Of a stretch of 64,000 nt of DNA, positions 12,101-21,500 are shown one piece after another (the stretch's first letter is position 1; each line of letters starts with the position of its first letter). Origin of the DNA: Macrobrachium rosenbergii (Eukaryota > Arthropoda > Malacostraca > Decapoda > Palaemonidae); assembly GCF_040412425.1 (NCBI RefSeq), contig NC_089788.1, positions 65,631,220 to 65,695,219 on the forward strand. The letters run 5' to 3'. Below the pieces are notes generated by a model. That model was not told the DNA's origin and did no database searches. It worked only from the letters and a program-made list of their open reading frames with translations. The position numbers were made by a program, and so were the translations under genes.

Positions 12101-15100
12101 ATCGACTTTAGAGTTGACGAAGTCCCTATGACTTCTAGTGAACGAAGAAAAGTCCCATCTGATCCCGACGCAGTCCATCGTGTATCTGGGGATTCAGATG
12201 GATTCAGTGGCTTTTCGAGCTTTTCCATCCCAGGAACGTCAGCTTCAGTGCTTAGGAAAAGTCTCATCCTTCCTGGGGAAGGAAACATGCTCGGTGAGGG
12301 AATGGATGAGTTTGCTGGGGACCATTTCCTCGCTGGAGAAGTTTGTTTCCCTGCGAAGACTTCATCTCAGACCGCTCCAGTTTTTCCTGGCAGAAAACTG
12401 GATAGACAAGGAGGATCCAGAGGAGACCCTGAAGATCTCTCCTGTTGTCAAGAATCACCTGAGGTGGTGGCTCGACCCCTCGAGGTTGGCAGAAGGGGTT
12501 TCTCTACGCCTTCAGAGCCCCGACCTAGTGTTGTTTTTCCGGCCCAGCGTCCAGGGAGGGATGGGGAGCAACACTAGGAGGGGAGGAAGTGTCAGGCACC
12601 TGGAGAGGGAAACAGGTGTCCTGGCACATCAATCTCAAGGAATTAGGGGCGATCCTGCTGGCCCTGCAATTCTTCGAGAGCCAAGTATCAGGCCGAGTGG
12701 TACAAGTAAATTCAGACAACACCACAGCCCTGGCATACCTCAAGAAACAGGGAGGAACTCGCTCCCGGTCCCTGTTCGTCCTGGCGAAGGAAATCCTGCT
12801 TTGGGCCCATGCTCGGAGGATCACGATCCTTACGAGATTCGTGGCAGGAGTGGAGAATATCTGTGCGGACCTTCTCAGTCGGCAGCGTCAACTTCTGCCG
12901 ACGTAGTGGACCCTTCTCGAGGAGGTGTGTCAGGAGCTGTGGAGGTTATGGGGGACGTCCCTTGGTGGATCTCTTCGCAACGTCCAGGACAAAGAGGCTC
13001 CCTCTATACTGCTCTCCCGTTCTAGATCCAGGAGCAGTAGCAGTAGATGCCCTCCTCTGGGACTGGAAGGGAATGGATCTCTACGCCTTTCCTCCCTTCA
13101 AGATTCTGGGGGAGGTAATCAGGAAGTTCTCAGCGTCGGAAGGGACGAGGATGACGTTGATCGCCCCCTTTTGGCCAGCGGCAGAATGGTTCACAGAGGT
13201 CATGGCCTTCCTGGTGGACTTCCCAAGGACGCTTCCCTGAGAGTAGATCTGCTCAGGCAGCCCCATTTCGAAAGGTACCACAAAAACCTCCCCCGCTGAG
13301 TCTAACTGCATTCAGACTATCACAAAGTTGGCAAGAGCGAGGGGTTTTCGAGAGCGGTGGCAAGGGCTATCGCCAACGCCAGGAGACCCTCTTCCAATGT
13401 GGTCTACCAATCTAAGTGGGCCAATTTCAGGAAATGGTGCAGAAGCAAAGGGATTTCCTCAACCACGACCTCTGTGCCACAGATAGCAGACTTCCTGTTT
13501 CTTCTCCGAGAGAAGGAAAAGCTGGCAGTCTCAACAATTAAAGGCTATAGAAGTATGCTGTCGGCAGTCTTCAGACATAGAGGTCTAGACTTAGCCGACA
13601 TCAAGGGTCTTCACGATCTATTGAGATCCTTTGAGACTGTTAAGGTGCCTCAACCCAGGACGCCTTCCTGGAACCTGGATGTCGTTCTAAAATTTTTAAT
13701 GTCAGATACATTCGAGCCTCTTTCGTCGGCATCTCTCAAGAATGTGACAAGGAAGGCTATTTTCCTAACTGCTCTGGCGACGGCGAAGAGAGTTAGTGAA
13801 GTTCAAGCCATCAGCAAGCACATAGGCTTTAGAGGGCTCAATGAATGCTGTATGCTCCCTAAGCCCTATGTTCCTCGCCAAGAACGAAAATCCTTCAAAC
13901 CCTTGGCCCAAGAGTTTTGAGATCAAGGGTATGACAGAAATTCTTGGGCAAGAGTCAGAGAGGGTCCTGTGCCCTGTCAGGGCTCTCAAATTCTACCTAG
14001 ACAGGACGAAAGGAAGTCGAGGCCTGTCGGGACAATCTGTGATGTTCTGTTAGACCTGACTTACAGATGACCAAGAATGCTCTGGCATTCTTTTTAAGAA
14101 ATACAATCAGAGAGGCTCATTCTACCTGCCAAGACAGCAACATGAGACTTCTGAAAGTCAAGGCTCATGAAGTGAGAGCCATTGCAACTTCAGTGGCTTT
14201 CCAGAAGAACATGTCCCTTAACGATCTTCTGGGTACCACCTTCTGGCGAAGCAATTCAGTGTTCGCTTCACATTACTTGCGGGACGTGAAGACGACTTAC
14301 GAAGACTGCTCTTCGCTAGGACCATACGTTTCCGCAGACACAATGTTGGGGGCAGAGAGCAATACTCATCCTATCCTTTAGAGGTTAGGAAGTATTTTTA
14401 ATCTTGTTTTTTGTGTTTTTGGTTGTTGGGTTGGCCACCGGAGGTGGACGTCCCAGTCGTTAGCCTATGTTAGGTTTAATGACTTAGATAGGCTCGGTCA
14501 GGTGGTTGGTCATTGCTCTTTTTGCCCTCTCAGTATGGTCATATGATCTAGTCCCTTTGTGGTCATGCCCCCGTGGACAGATCATCTAGAACTCACCAGC
14601 TATATAGGTCGCTACCTTGCTGGAGACTCTAGTAAAGCAGAAGCAGGCTTGGGTGACAGTAACCACGAAGTCAGCTATGCTAACAGGTAAGGAACCAAGG
14701 CATCAATCGCCTACATTTATTTGTTTCCTAAATCCTATTCTGTCTCTTCCCACCTCCAATGGTGGGATTCAGCTATATATATATATATATCTGACAGGTA
14801 AGTCTCATGAACAAAATGATATTTTAATGATAAAATAAAGTTTGTTCATACTTACCTGGCAGATATATATAATCATAGTGTCCACCCACCTCCCCTCAGG
14901 AGACAGTGGCACTAGAAAATCTGAATAGAAAATGGGAATGGTTCCCGATACCCGCCTCCCAGCGGCAGGAATGGGTACTAACCACCTGGCCACACTGCGT
15001 GTGCCGCGAGTTTTTGAAATTCTGTCGGATTCGGAGAATACAGCTATATATATATATCTGCCAGGTAAGTATGAACAAACTTTATTTTATCATTAAAATA

Positions 15101-16938
15101 TCATTTTTGTTATATAAAGTATCCACCTGTAAGATTTTCATTGACCAGCTGTGTCTTTGAGGGAGGAATTCATTATGGACAAGTGTGGTTATGGAGGTAA
15201 TTTCTGGTAAACTATGCATTAGATCTGGTTAATGACTTCATAAGACAACGTCTGGTCTTTTGTGTGCCAGGGGTTAAGTGAGCTCCCAGAATTATTGTTA
15301 TAATGTCGTAGTATGACTGGATATTTGGGTCAGAATTTATGATAGGCTGTTACAGATGTTGAAATAGCTTAATATTCATCTTTGTTTAGTTGTAGCTGTT
15401 GCCTTTACTTGTTAACTTCAATAAGTGGACTTGAATCATCTGGGCATTAGCAGGCACTCAACATATTGCTCTTAATGCAGCTACAGTATGTGACACACAC
15501 TGCACAGTACTTCAAATTACATCATTTTGAGCTTTGGCATTTTTTATTTTGCAGTTTTTTTTTTAAATATGGAAGAATAAAACTAGACTTACATTTGTTT
15601 ATGCATGTTTATGCTGGTCTGTAACAAATATTAAATGCCATGGAAATTCAGAAATCAACAAAAAAAGTACCAAATCACATAAAAGTAATTTTTAAATGGA
15701 AGGATTCATTTAAATAAAGATTTGGGACAGTTGTAAATGATGGGTGTTATCAAATAAATGTGATTTTTTAAAAGAAAAATTTTGATTACTCAAACATATG
15801 AGTTATAATAATGTGAGTTCCTGCTTCCAACCTTGCCAATATCTTGAAGTTTGTGGGTTAGGTGGCAAAATGTGCTGTTTTCTTTCTATGTTTCTCCTGA
15901 GAAGGACTGAAGCAAGTGGGACGTTTTCATATGACACAAAAGGGTTAATTACAAGTAAATAGTGTGTGTGATAAATGTTTTCTCTAAAAACTTACGTGAT
16001 GGTAGAAGCATGAATGGCAAAATTATTCATTTTGTTGACTCAGTGGCCTTGTTATTACTGATCGCAGGTTGAACGGATACAGTATTTCATGTATCATTCT
16101 CAGTATCCCTTTCAAGGATAGACCATGGGGATCAAGAGAGCGTTTTCTTCATATGCAGTGACAAATATATGGTTTTGCCATTGGTACTCTAGGTTTTGCA
16201 AGATTGTGTTCTTTTCAACAGGGTAGAGAATGCTGAAAGTATTTTAGTCAGGGCTGCCTCCACAAGTTTCTCAACTCATAAAGATCACAGCAAATGGGCT
16301 GTTGCTGCTGAACCAGACCAACCTTATGTATGCATTGGTGACATTAATCGAATGGTAAGTTTTTATGTTTATTTTCATGTGCCAGATATTTATATATTAT
16401 TTGTACTATACTGTACTTACCTTGTATATTTTCATGTCCCTGATATTTATATATTAATTATACTAAACTGTACTTACCTTGTATTAGTTCACCATGAATT
16501 AGGCAGATGGTTTAATTTTTGTATGATTACACGTATAGGTTAATTTTTATGAGTCTTATTGCTTAAGATGTGAGAATTTTCATGTTATGGGGAAGATGAT
16601 GTCCCGTCGGAATAGGAACTACTTGTGGCATTATAGTTCCATTTAAAAAAAAAAAAACAAACTCTGAATCCTGACAACGGAAGCTATTTCCGGATGAAAT
16701 ATGAATGAGAATGCAAATTCCTCAGCAAAGTGAAATCAGTTAAATTAAGTCTGAATGATTAGCAGTTCTTGTTCCTCTTTCAGACAGAATGAAGTACAAC
16801 AATAAAATCGTGCCTTTCACTTTTCAGGAGTCTCAGTTTCACCGAGCAGGAGGAACGGTATGTATGTGGAGTCTGAGCATCTGGCACAGGTTTCACAACC
16901 TAGTTCAAGAAGTAGATACCTGTCGTTCTGGAATTTAA
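2922..16938 (+). CDS. DNASE2: Deoxyribonuclease II (C-terminal half, four exons)
   Basis: Four spliced exons (2922-3119, 3328-3433, 16222-16354, 16828-16938) join in phase and give about 182 residues matching the C-terminal half of animal DNase II, a lysosomal or secreted acid endonuclease that cuts DNA to 3'-phosphate ends. Family hallmarks in order: GEHPDSLPW (a conserved His), FTSFAKYRKY, DLYAGLVAPILETNLVVETW, LPPSC, DHSKW (the catalytic HxK motif), CIGDINRM, GGTVC and a late Cys (DTC) that probably pairs with it. Family members are about 350 residues, so the signal peptide and first HxK region lie upstream of the window. Donors and acceptors are all GT/AG. The 12.8-kb intron is enlarged by two DIRS elements, yet no exon shows a stop or frameshift, so the gene is probably functional. 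Confidence 0.92.
3328..3433 (+). CDS. DNASE2: DNase II exon ii
   Basis: Acceptor TTCACAG at 3321-3327, donor GTAAGT at 3434-3439. Encodes DLYAGLVAPILETNLVVETW, then a proline-rich LPPSC and a possible N-glycosylation site (NST). Element A starts at most a few bases after the donor. Confidence 0.92.
3462..3615 (+). repeat. Element A left inverted terminal repeat
   Basis: About 150 bp beginning CTTACCAAGTAATTACATAG. It pairs with 8525-8676 in reverse complement at roughly 90 percent by eye, including the block GACTGATAGGTACAACTCAG. Confidence 0.85.
3792..5440 (+). pseudogene. Element A gag-like ORF with three nonsense codons
   Basis: One frame from ATG 3792 runs through to about 5440, broken only by stops at 3942-3944 (TAG), 4197-4199 (TAA) and 5265-5267 (TGA). 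The N terminus is Cys/His-rich (CSVRHCSEGC, CVKCTGQ, CSECQD), a zinc-binding-like patch shared with element B. Next come a basic helix (LDRDRKRKAALRAE) and a long Ser/Pro-rich middle. The segment after 5268 (VDDWLASKREQG, FAFPPSQL, SSQGDF) aligns with element B gag (VNTWMEERKTQG, FALPPSKL, SSQGDF). The frame is kept while stops accumulate, so the decay is by point substitution. A SINE truncates the remainder. Confidence 0.7.
5436..5702 (+). mobile_element. tRNA-derived SINE inserted in element A gag
   Basis: A tRNA-like head (GGTAGAGTTCTCGGCTAGCA and the box-B-like GAGTTCGAGTCTCC at about 5483-5496) is followed by a non-tRNA body with blocks I recall as a decapod SINE (GTGGTTTGGATTCCACAATA, GTCCCGTTGCTAG, CTTCGGGCCAGCCCTAGGAG, GGTCTGGTTAAACTAAGG) and a short T-rich end. 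On both sides the sequence resumes matching element B gag, so the SINE entered after element A arrived. Exact ends and target duplication were not resolved. Confidence 0.75.
5703..6960 (+). pseudogene. Element A gag end fused to RT thumb, RNase H and linker
   Basis: Starts in gag (KVLEIFSFLDW, as in element B gag MEVFNFLDW) and switches near 5853 to the RT thumb (IQTILYLGMILDS, compare B SIVYLGIQMDS). The RT palm with the catalytic YxDD is absent. A second, smaller deletion near 6036 removes the sequence between SLLGMLASVE and RNase H. RNase H is then largely open in one frame (5989-6942: HINVKELKAIHLGL, VYADNTTALSYV, VLADGLSH) although the first catalytic Asp region (TDAS) is lost. It is followed by the DIRS linker (LDLLAMSRNHHLPL, AMDAMVLDW, YAFPPFGLI, MTLVAPFWP). 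That linker is sometimes described as a degenerate Dam-like methylase region; I cannot confirm activity. Confidence 0.75.
6940..7984 (+). pseudogene. Element A tyrosine recombinase, inactivated
   Basis: DIRS-type recombinase in at least two frames (6965-7168, then 7190-7984). Core signatures: LSPSTFKGYRTMLGSLF in the N-terminal arm-binding part, FLAKNENVSNPWP, CPAKSLRYYLHRT, LRVKAHEVWAVATS and FASHYLDIE with the nucleophilic Tyr. Two catalytic positions are changed relative to element B: KRVSEV became KCISEL and HEVR became HEVW. A 29-residue segment is duplicated in tandem (see 7499-7672). The protein would not be active. Confidence 0.8.
7499..7672 (+). repeat. In-frame 87-bp tandem duplication in recombinase A
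   Basis: 7499-7585 and 7586-7672 are identical except for one T/C difference. Each encodes 29 residues from KVRGPSSNLW to KNALSFFL. Element B and other DIRS recombinases have this segment once. Near-identity indicates a duplication much younger than the element's other damage. Confidence 0.95.
8388..8478. repeat. Element A internal complementary region
   Basis: Palindromic layout: ATGTAATTACTTGGTAAGT, an A/T-rich middle, then ATACTTACCAAGTAATTACA. Its left half is the reverse complement of the element's left end (TTTATGTGAGTGGCTTACC) and its right half of the right end (GGTAAGTATATATAAAACTT). This is the joined-ends structure known from DIRS1. Confidence 0.75.
8525..8676 (+). repeat. Element A right inverted terminal repeat
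   Basis: Reverse complement of 3462-3615, ending GCTATGTAATTACTTGGTAAG. It contains a sense-strand TTGGTAAGT that fits a 5' splice site. Confidence 0.85.
8710..8885 (+). repeat. Element B left inverted terminal repeat
   Basis: About 175 bp starting GAGACTTACCTGTCAG then an (AT) stretch, continuing TCCGAATCCGACAGAATTTC and CGCGGCACACGCAGTGTGGC. Reverse complement of 14895-15075 with few mismatches. Confidence 0.9.
9046..11422 (+). pseudogene. Element B gag-like ORF (one frameshift near the N terminus)
   Basis: Starts at ATG 9043 or 9046 (MSGSSSASFRVC), with the Cys/His-rich patch also seen in element A (CCVNECK, CMRCRGHVC, CKECETVRC). That frame stops at 9225; the rest of the protein continues in another frame from about 9200 to TGA 11420-11422, about 740 residues without interruption. 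The body is Ser/Pro/Arg-rich, has a run of DAR-type repeats at 10240-10340 (QDARLDARLDARMDARQDA) and ends in an RG/K-rich tail (KKKKPFRGG, SPRGRGFSRGA) suited to nucleic-acid binding. The shift may be a mutation or a programmed slip; one copy cannot tell. Confidence 0.7.
11423..13310 (+). pseudogene. Element B reverse transcriptase, RNase H and linker, broken
   Basis: RT of the DIRS clade: entry motif VGARLLSFAGAW, then GGWRPVLDVSRLN, palm motif A SLDLQDAYFYVPIHP, motif B FGLSTAPMIF, catalytic ISLYLDDWL (about 12030-12056) and thumb SIVYLGIQMDS. In-frame stops at 11697-11699, 12075-12077 and 12129-12131. A small insertion around 12555 (GGGA repeated) shifts the frame at the start of RNase H, where the first catalytic Asp (family FSDAS) is replaced by FFRPS. 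RNase H continues in another frame at 12589-12906 (HINLKELGAILLAL, VNSDNTTALAYL, ICADLLSR). The linker follows (LVDLFATSRTKRLPL, VAVDALLWDW, YAFPPFKIL, MTLIAPFWP). Confidence 0.85.
13330..14381 (+). pseudogene. Element B tyrosine recombinase, two frameshifts
   Basis: Mediates integration of the circular DNA in intact DIRS elements. Frame 1 (13357-13920): VVYQSKWANFRKWC, STIKGYRSMLSAVFRHRG, ATAKRVSEV with catalytic Arg. Frame 2 (13841-14053): FLAKNENPSNPWP, CPVRALKFYLDRT. Frame 3 (14067-14381): KAHEVRAIATS with the HxxR pair, SNSVFASHYL with the nucleophilic Tyr, and a C terminus ending SNTHPIL. All four recognisable catalytic positions are kept, so the damage is limited to two frameshifts (about 13840 and 14050). 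Confidence 0.85.
14382..14769 (+). other. Element B 3' non-coding tail
   Basis: Between recombinase and internal complementary region. No open frame of note. Contains AACAGGTAAGGAACCAAGGC near 14683, matching the TTAGGTAAGGAAC motif in element A's tail (8268-8282), so the tail is conserved between copies beyond the coding regions. Confidence 0.6.
14770..14872. repeat. Element B internal complementary region
   Basis: Reads (AT)n TCTGACAGGTAAGTCTCATG, then ATGATATTTTAATGATAAAA, then TTGTTCATACTTACCTGGCA (AT)n. The left half is the reverse complement of the element's left outer end (about 8686-8745), the right half of its right outer end (about 15045-15107). That is the junction of a circular intermediate. 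Confidence 0.85.
14895..15075 (+). repeat. Element B right inverted terminal repeat
   Basis: Reverse complement of 8710-8885, with the matching GAAATTCTGTCGGATTCGGA block and ending ATCTGCCAGGTAAGTATG. The CCAGGTAAGT is a consensus 5' splice site on the sense strand of DNase II. Confidence 0.9.
15108..16221 (+). other. DNase II intron remainder
   Basis: AT-rich intron sequence between element B and exon iii; no open frame or recognisable repeat. Ends in the pyrimidine-rich acceptor GTGTTCTTTTCAACAG. Confidence 0.6.
16222..16354 (+). CDS. DNASE2: DNase II exon iii (catalytic HxK)
   Basis: Acceptor TTTTCAACAG ending at 16221, donor GTAAGT at 16355. Its first base completes the Lys codon left by exon ii, then 44 codons in frame: VENAESILVRAAS, then DHSKW with the active-site His and Lys, and CIGDINRM. 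Confidence 0.92.
16828..16938 (+). CDS. DNASE2: DNase II terminal exon
   Basis: Acceptor CACTTTTCAG ending at 16827. 36 codons (ESQFHRAGGTVCMW..., ending VDTCRSGI) then TAA at 16936-16938. GGTxC and the late Cys are typical of the DNase II C terminus. Confidence 0.9.
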   Translation, partial: ESQFHRAGGTVCMWSLSIWHRFHNLVQEVDTCRSGI

Positions 16939-17235
16939 GTCTGTCGTAGAATTGTATTAGATCTAATATGTACTGGGAAGTTGCAGTAATTCATGTCAGG
17001 TTTTTTTTTTTTATCTAACCAGAGAATTGTAATGATGTAGGTAGGTATTACAGTAGTTATTAACAAAAATGTTTTTGTTAACTGAGTGACAGAAACATTT
17101 TGATTATTTAGTCTCTATCATCCAAATTCTATTGTTAATAAGAACTTAAGGGTGTTCACGAAAGTGGAATGGTGATAAAATCACCACCTTGCATTTGAAA
17201 TGTATGTTCAAACTTGTTGCATGATGAATTACAGC

Positions 17236-17590
17236 AACATAATTTGATAATTTTTTGTATATGATAGTATTTTCTGTTAATTTTAATGTAAGAACATAAT
17301 TTTTAGTATATGATAGCATTTACTTTTAATTTTAATGTAAGAACATAATTTTTTTGTATATGATAGCATTTTCTTTTAATTTTAATATAAGAACATAATT
17401 TTTTGTATATGATAACATTTTCTTTTAATTTTAATGTAAGAACATAATTTTTTTTTATATGATAGCATTTTCTTTTAATTTTAATGTAAGAACATAATTT
17501 TTTGTATATGATAGCATTTACTTTTAATTTTAATGTAAGAACATAATTTTTTGTATATGATAGCATTTTCTTTTAATTTTAATGTAAGAC
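17236..17590. repeat. 49-50 bp AT-rich minisatellite, about 7 copies
   Basis: Unit GAACATAATTTTTTGTATAT GATAGCATTTTC TTTTAATTTTAATGTAA. Unit starts at about 17292, 17341, 17391, 17440, 17490 and 17539, plus a diverged first copy from about 17240. Lies 300-650 bp after the DNase II stop codon. Open minus-strand frames across it come only from the repeat. Confidence 0.95.
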
Positions 17591-19331
17591 CATAAAAATA
17601 ATTTTAACTTGAAATTAGTTTATTGATAGGTTTTGGTATTCCTGAGAAAAGGGTTTACTAATTGAATGATCTTTTTAACAGAACACCACTGTGAAAACAG
17701 ATTCAGCTTTGAATAAATTATAATGCAGTATCATAAGTGTTCTCACATAAATCTGATTTATCCATTTCTCATTGGTAACGTAGTTTAGTCTTAACATTTC
17801 ATCGTATTGTTGTTATGGTTGTTTAGATGTAGAAGTCAGTCATGTCATTCAGTAGAGTTTAGACTTGGAATTTAAGCCATGTAGTATTCATTGTAAATTT
17901 TATACATTGCCATGAGGTCTGTACAAACATCCCTGCACATATTGTGTTGATGCCATTCTTGTGTGGTGCTGTTTCAAATAATTATTTGTGTTACATACTT
18001 GCTCAGAGGTTTATCTTTTTAAATGGTTTATGTAAGAATGTATTGACTTTCCATATCAGTGGACATAAACTTGCAATATTGCATGTGACAAATTTTCTCA
18101 GAAATGTTGGGGCTTCTGAATTTTTAATGCAGAATTCAATATATAATGATTGAATTATATTAGATGCCAATTTTTTTGCGTATTTGTAACGAGAGAATGA
18201 CTGGAAATTAGTTAGTTGCAAATTAATGCAGTGAATGTATTGTTGTATGAGTAATTTACTGTTTTCCAAAAATGAGAATTGTTTCCAGATATAAAATTCA
18301 AGGTTAGTGAGGTTTTTCATTTTACCCCAGATGTTTGACATTTGTGAAAACTGCCTACAGTTTATGTCTTTTAAATAGTCTTTACTGTTGTTGGATTGTA
18401 TTTTAAAATGTCAGTGTAAAGTAGCTTTTCTGTAGTGGTAGATGGTGTATAGAGTTTGCTAAATTTATCCATGTTGTCATAACACTTGACCACTGGTATT
18501 CTTATAATGAAAGTGCTGGAACACTTTCATCACTGTGTCAGGTTGTTATGGGAATGTTACTGATGGAATTTTCAAAGATGAAAATATTGTTTGTTGCATG
18601 TTAATAGGATAACGTATTGTGGTTATTTTGAAATATGAAGTGTTGAATTTATGGGCAGATTGATATATTACTGTTTAAATAACTGTTAGTGTGGTAATAT
18701 TTATGAAAAATGTACTGCAGTATTTTTTTTCCTCCTGCTGCCAAGCTGTGGTATTCTCGTCCATTTGTTTTTCTTCTTATAAGTTTTTTCCCCCTTTTTT
18801 GAGGGGCAGGTCTTCCTACTTTTTTTTCTGGAGCTAGAAAAGGGCATTGAGTCATGTGTCCCATTGGCCCTAGGGCATTGAAAAAATTTAAAACATATTC
18901 AGTCACTTGGCCAAGGTATTTGTAGAAAATATAGATGTACAGGACAGCTCAGGGATATTCAATACCAAAGCTTTTTTTGGCACAGGCTCTACAGACTGAG
19001 AGTGGACTTGAAATAAAGGTAGATGGTCTGTTGGCTACTAATGATATTATAGTATGTAATCTTTAATTAAATGGAAGTACAGTACAGCTATTATGACTTC
19101 CTTTTTACAATGCTTTTTAGTGCTATTGAGTTGAGAGTACATACAGAATTGTCTAGTACTCGAACTTGAAATGCAGGATGTTTGACTGACAAATAATTGG
19201 AAATTAGGTGAGTGCTGTTTCTGCTAAATGGCAGTCAAAGCTTTCCATTAGTTAGGTACTGCTTGTCACTAGTGGGCACCCTCTGGCTTACCTATCAGGT
19301 TCATTGACTGGCATGCTGGGAAAAGTAAATA
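17591..19331. other. AT-rich intergenic DNA, nothing recognised
   Basis: No coding exon, TE signature or long repeat could be supported on either strand. The open frames here are short and have no recognisable motif. Confidence 0.5.
17712..17717 (+). terminator. Candidate DNase II polyadenylation signal
   Basis: AATAAA about 775 bp after the DNase II stop. If used, the minisatellite would be part of the 3' UTR. No transcript evidence. Confidence 0.25.
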
Positions 19332-19643
19332 CAGGCAGTCCTCGGTTATTGGCGGGGGTTCCGTTCTAGGGGTGTGATGATAACCGAAGATTGACACTAA
19401 CCGAAAATTGGCGATTTCCGGCGCTTTTTTGGCGATTTTCGGGCTTATCGGTGCTGAAAAGTGCCAATTTTCGGTTATCGGCGCCTCTGTTAGGTATGTA
19501 TTAGCGCCAATACCCAATTATCAGCGCCGATAAGCGGAAATCTGTGATTTTCGGCGCCGGAAATTGCCGATTTTCGTCGCTAGACAAGCCCCATCAGACC
19601 GGATCGTCATTAACCGAGCCCGCCGTTAACCGGGGACTGCCTG
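19332..19643. mobile_element. MITE, pogo/Tigger-type ends, TA target duplication
   Basis: 312 bp. Starts CAGGCAGTCCTCGGTTAT and ends TTAACCGGGGACTGCCTG, imperfect terminal inverted repeats, flanked by TA on both sides. The interior is made of GGCGATTTTC/AAAATTGGCG-type inverted pieces and has no coding capacity. CAG..CTG ends with TA duplication are typical of pogo/Tigger-like Tc1/mariner elements. Confidence 0.85.
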
Positions 19644-21500
19644 TACAGTAGATGAATAGAGATAGAGAGCAAAAGTGACTGCTTTTCCTCAACTTTCTTT
19701 GAAATACTTTTGTTGAAAGAATCTGATGTGGAGGTGGATACCAGAGACCAGTCTAGGGACATGACGATTGGAGTTCATGAGTGGATCACGATAGTTACAA
19801 GTGACAACCCATCTAGGACTATTAGTAACCGGCAAAGCAGTGAAAGCAGTGACTTCAGATGAAATATTATTTGACATTGTCTGGTTGTGGTCATTGTCAC
19901 TCGCTTAGAATGAGCAAATAGAGGAGGAACAGTGGACAGTCCTAGACTGTCTAAAGGCACTGAGGCTTCCAGGAAAGAGTCAGGGTATACTGTAGGAGGA
20001 AAGTTTGCATGACTCTCATTCTAGATCTATCCAGCTGTGCTTGCTATACTGTAGTAAGGTAGCTGACAAACCAGTCCCTCCAATTGTCAGTGGTGATTTT
20101 TTATTTTCTCTCAAGTGCAAACTTTATTTTTGCCTAATTCCTGCCTTTTAAGCAGGAAACCTAGGTAAGAGGTCCAGGAATGGAACATGAAAATTACTGA
20201 AAACTTTGTATTTTTATAAGATGTAAGCATATTTTGTGGAAGTTTTCAATGAAGATAGCCTCTGTATTTTTGCATGTTGGTTTATGGAAGCTATTGGCAT
20301 TGTAATTTGGGACATAGGGATGTATTATAAAGGAGTGACCATATTGGATAAATATATTAAATGAAATTTTTTGTAATTAGAAATTTTGAAAAAAAATTAT
20401 ACAAAAGAAATAGTATCCTTACCCAAAAAATGTGAAGATTTATGTAAATGCTAAAATTAAATAGGAAAGTGCTTGAGTTGGAATAGGATTGAAGTAAAGC
20501 TCATGAATAGGAACTGATCCTGCTGCTATAACATGGTAATTATTGATTTCTCAGAATACCATTGCTTGCAGTATTTTCTATATTATAGTAGTTCTAAAAA
20601 ATGGAATATATACAGTATTGGAAAATTTAGCTGATCATTAGTCCCTAATCTGAAATGCATGGTATTGTTAGTATAATAGTGTATTTGGGTTAGTATAAGA
20701 AAAAGTTAATGGTAGTTTTTATGATTTAAATCTGCATCGACAGATTTCAGTATTGATTTAGCTGTTATTTTTATATCTTATAGACTGATTAGGTAGTACA
20801 ATTTTGAATTGTCATTTCTGACGTAAGATATTTTATGGAATATTTGGCAGGACCTTGAAGAGGCATTTACTGAAAATATTTTATGTATATATGCATTATA
20901 TATAAGTGACAGAATATATTTTTTATAAATTGTGTTTTTGTTGTTATTTTTATATGCAGTTCTTGAAATTTTTGTCCGTTTTTACTTCATCAAAATATGT
21001 ATGTTTTGTAAATTAAGTTTTCGTACGTGTTCATCTTGCTTTAAGACAAATATTTTATGGACAGTTATTTTTATAAGATAAAACGTTATGCTCACTTTTG
21101 TTCTCATGAAGCATGTGAACATTCCATTGTTTTAGTGACTTGTCATGATGGAATATCTCATGTTTTTACCAGATGACTATTGTATTTTTAAATACCACAC
21201 TGTAATTGTGAGTGTTACCTTCATATTTATCAGTTTTCATTCAATGTTAGTTATATCATTTAGTGGTTTCATGCTCTTTGGCCAAACTACCATAACTGAT
21301 CCCTCGACATACCCCAGTTAAATAATATTGTAGCTCAGATGTACTTGTATACCCTTACTTTTCAGAATATAAGGTATACTGTATATAATAAGTTTTCTTC
21401 CTTTGTGTGTGTAAAACTAGACATTCATAACTTCAGAGTGCATTGTGGTTTTTGTTTTGGGGTGGGGAGAGAACTTATTGAGGGAAGAGTGTTATCTGAT
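19644..21500. other. AT-rich intergenic DNA, nothing recognised
   Basis: No supported gene or element. Short frames around 19690-19960 on the minus strand have no family motif. Confidence 0.5.

Larger units (their letters stand above)
8686..15107 (+). mobile_element. DIRS-like retrotransposon B (near full length, degenerate)
   Basis: About 6.4 kb, same orientation as DNase II. Layout: left inverted terminal repeat, gag (9046-11422), RT/RNase H and linker (11423-13310), tyrosine recombinase (13330-14381), non-coding tail, internal complementary region (14770-14872), right inverted repeat. All domains are present, unlike element A, but stops and frameshifts break gag, RT, RNase H and recombinase. 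It touches element A's right end without spacer DNA that I can identify. Both ends carry TTATCA(T/C)(T/A)AAATAT(T/C)CATTTT-like sequence outside the inverted repeats, and this reappears joined in the internal region, which fixes the element ends near 8686 and 15107. Confidence 0.88.

Noticed and set aside
17303..17566. 87-codon minus-strand repeat protein
   Set aside because: It is the 49-50 bp minisatellite read through; the period does not preserve one frame by selection.
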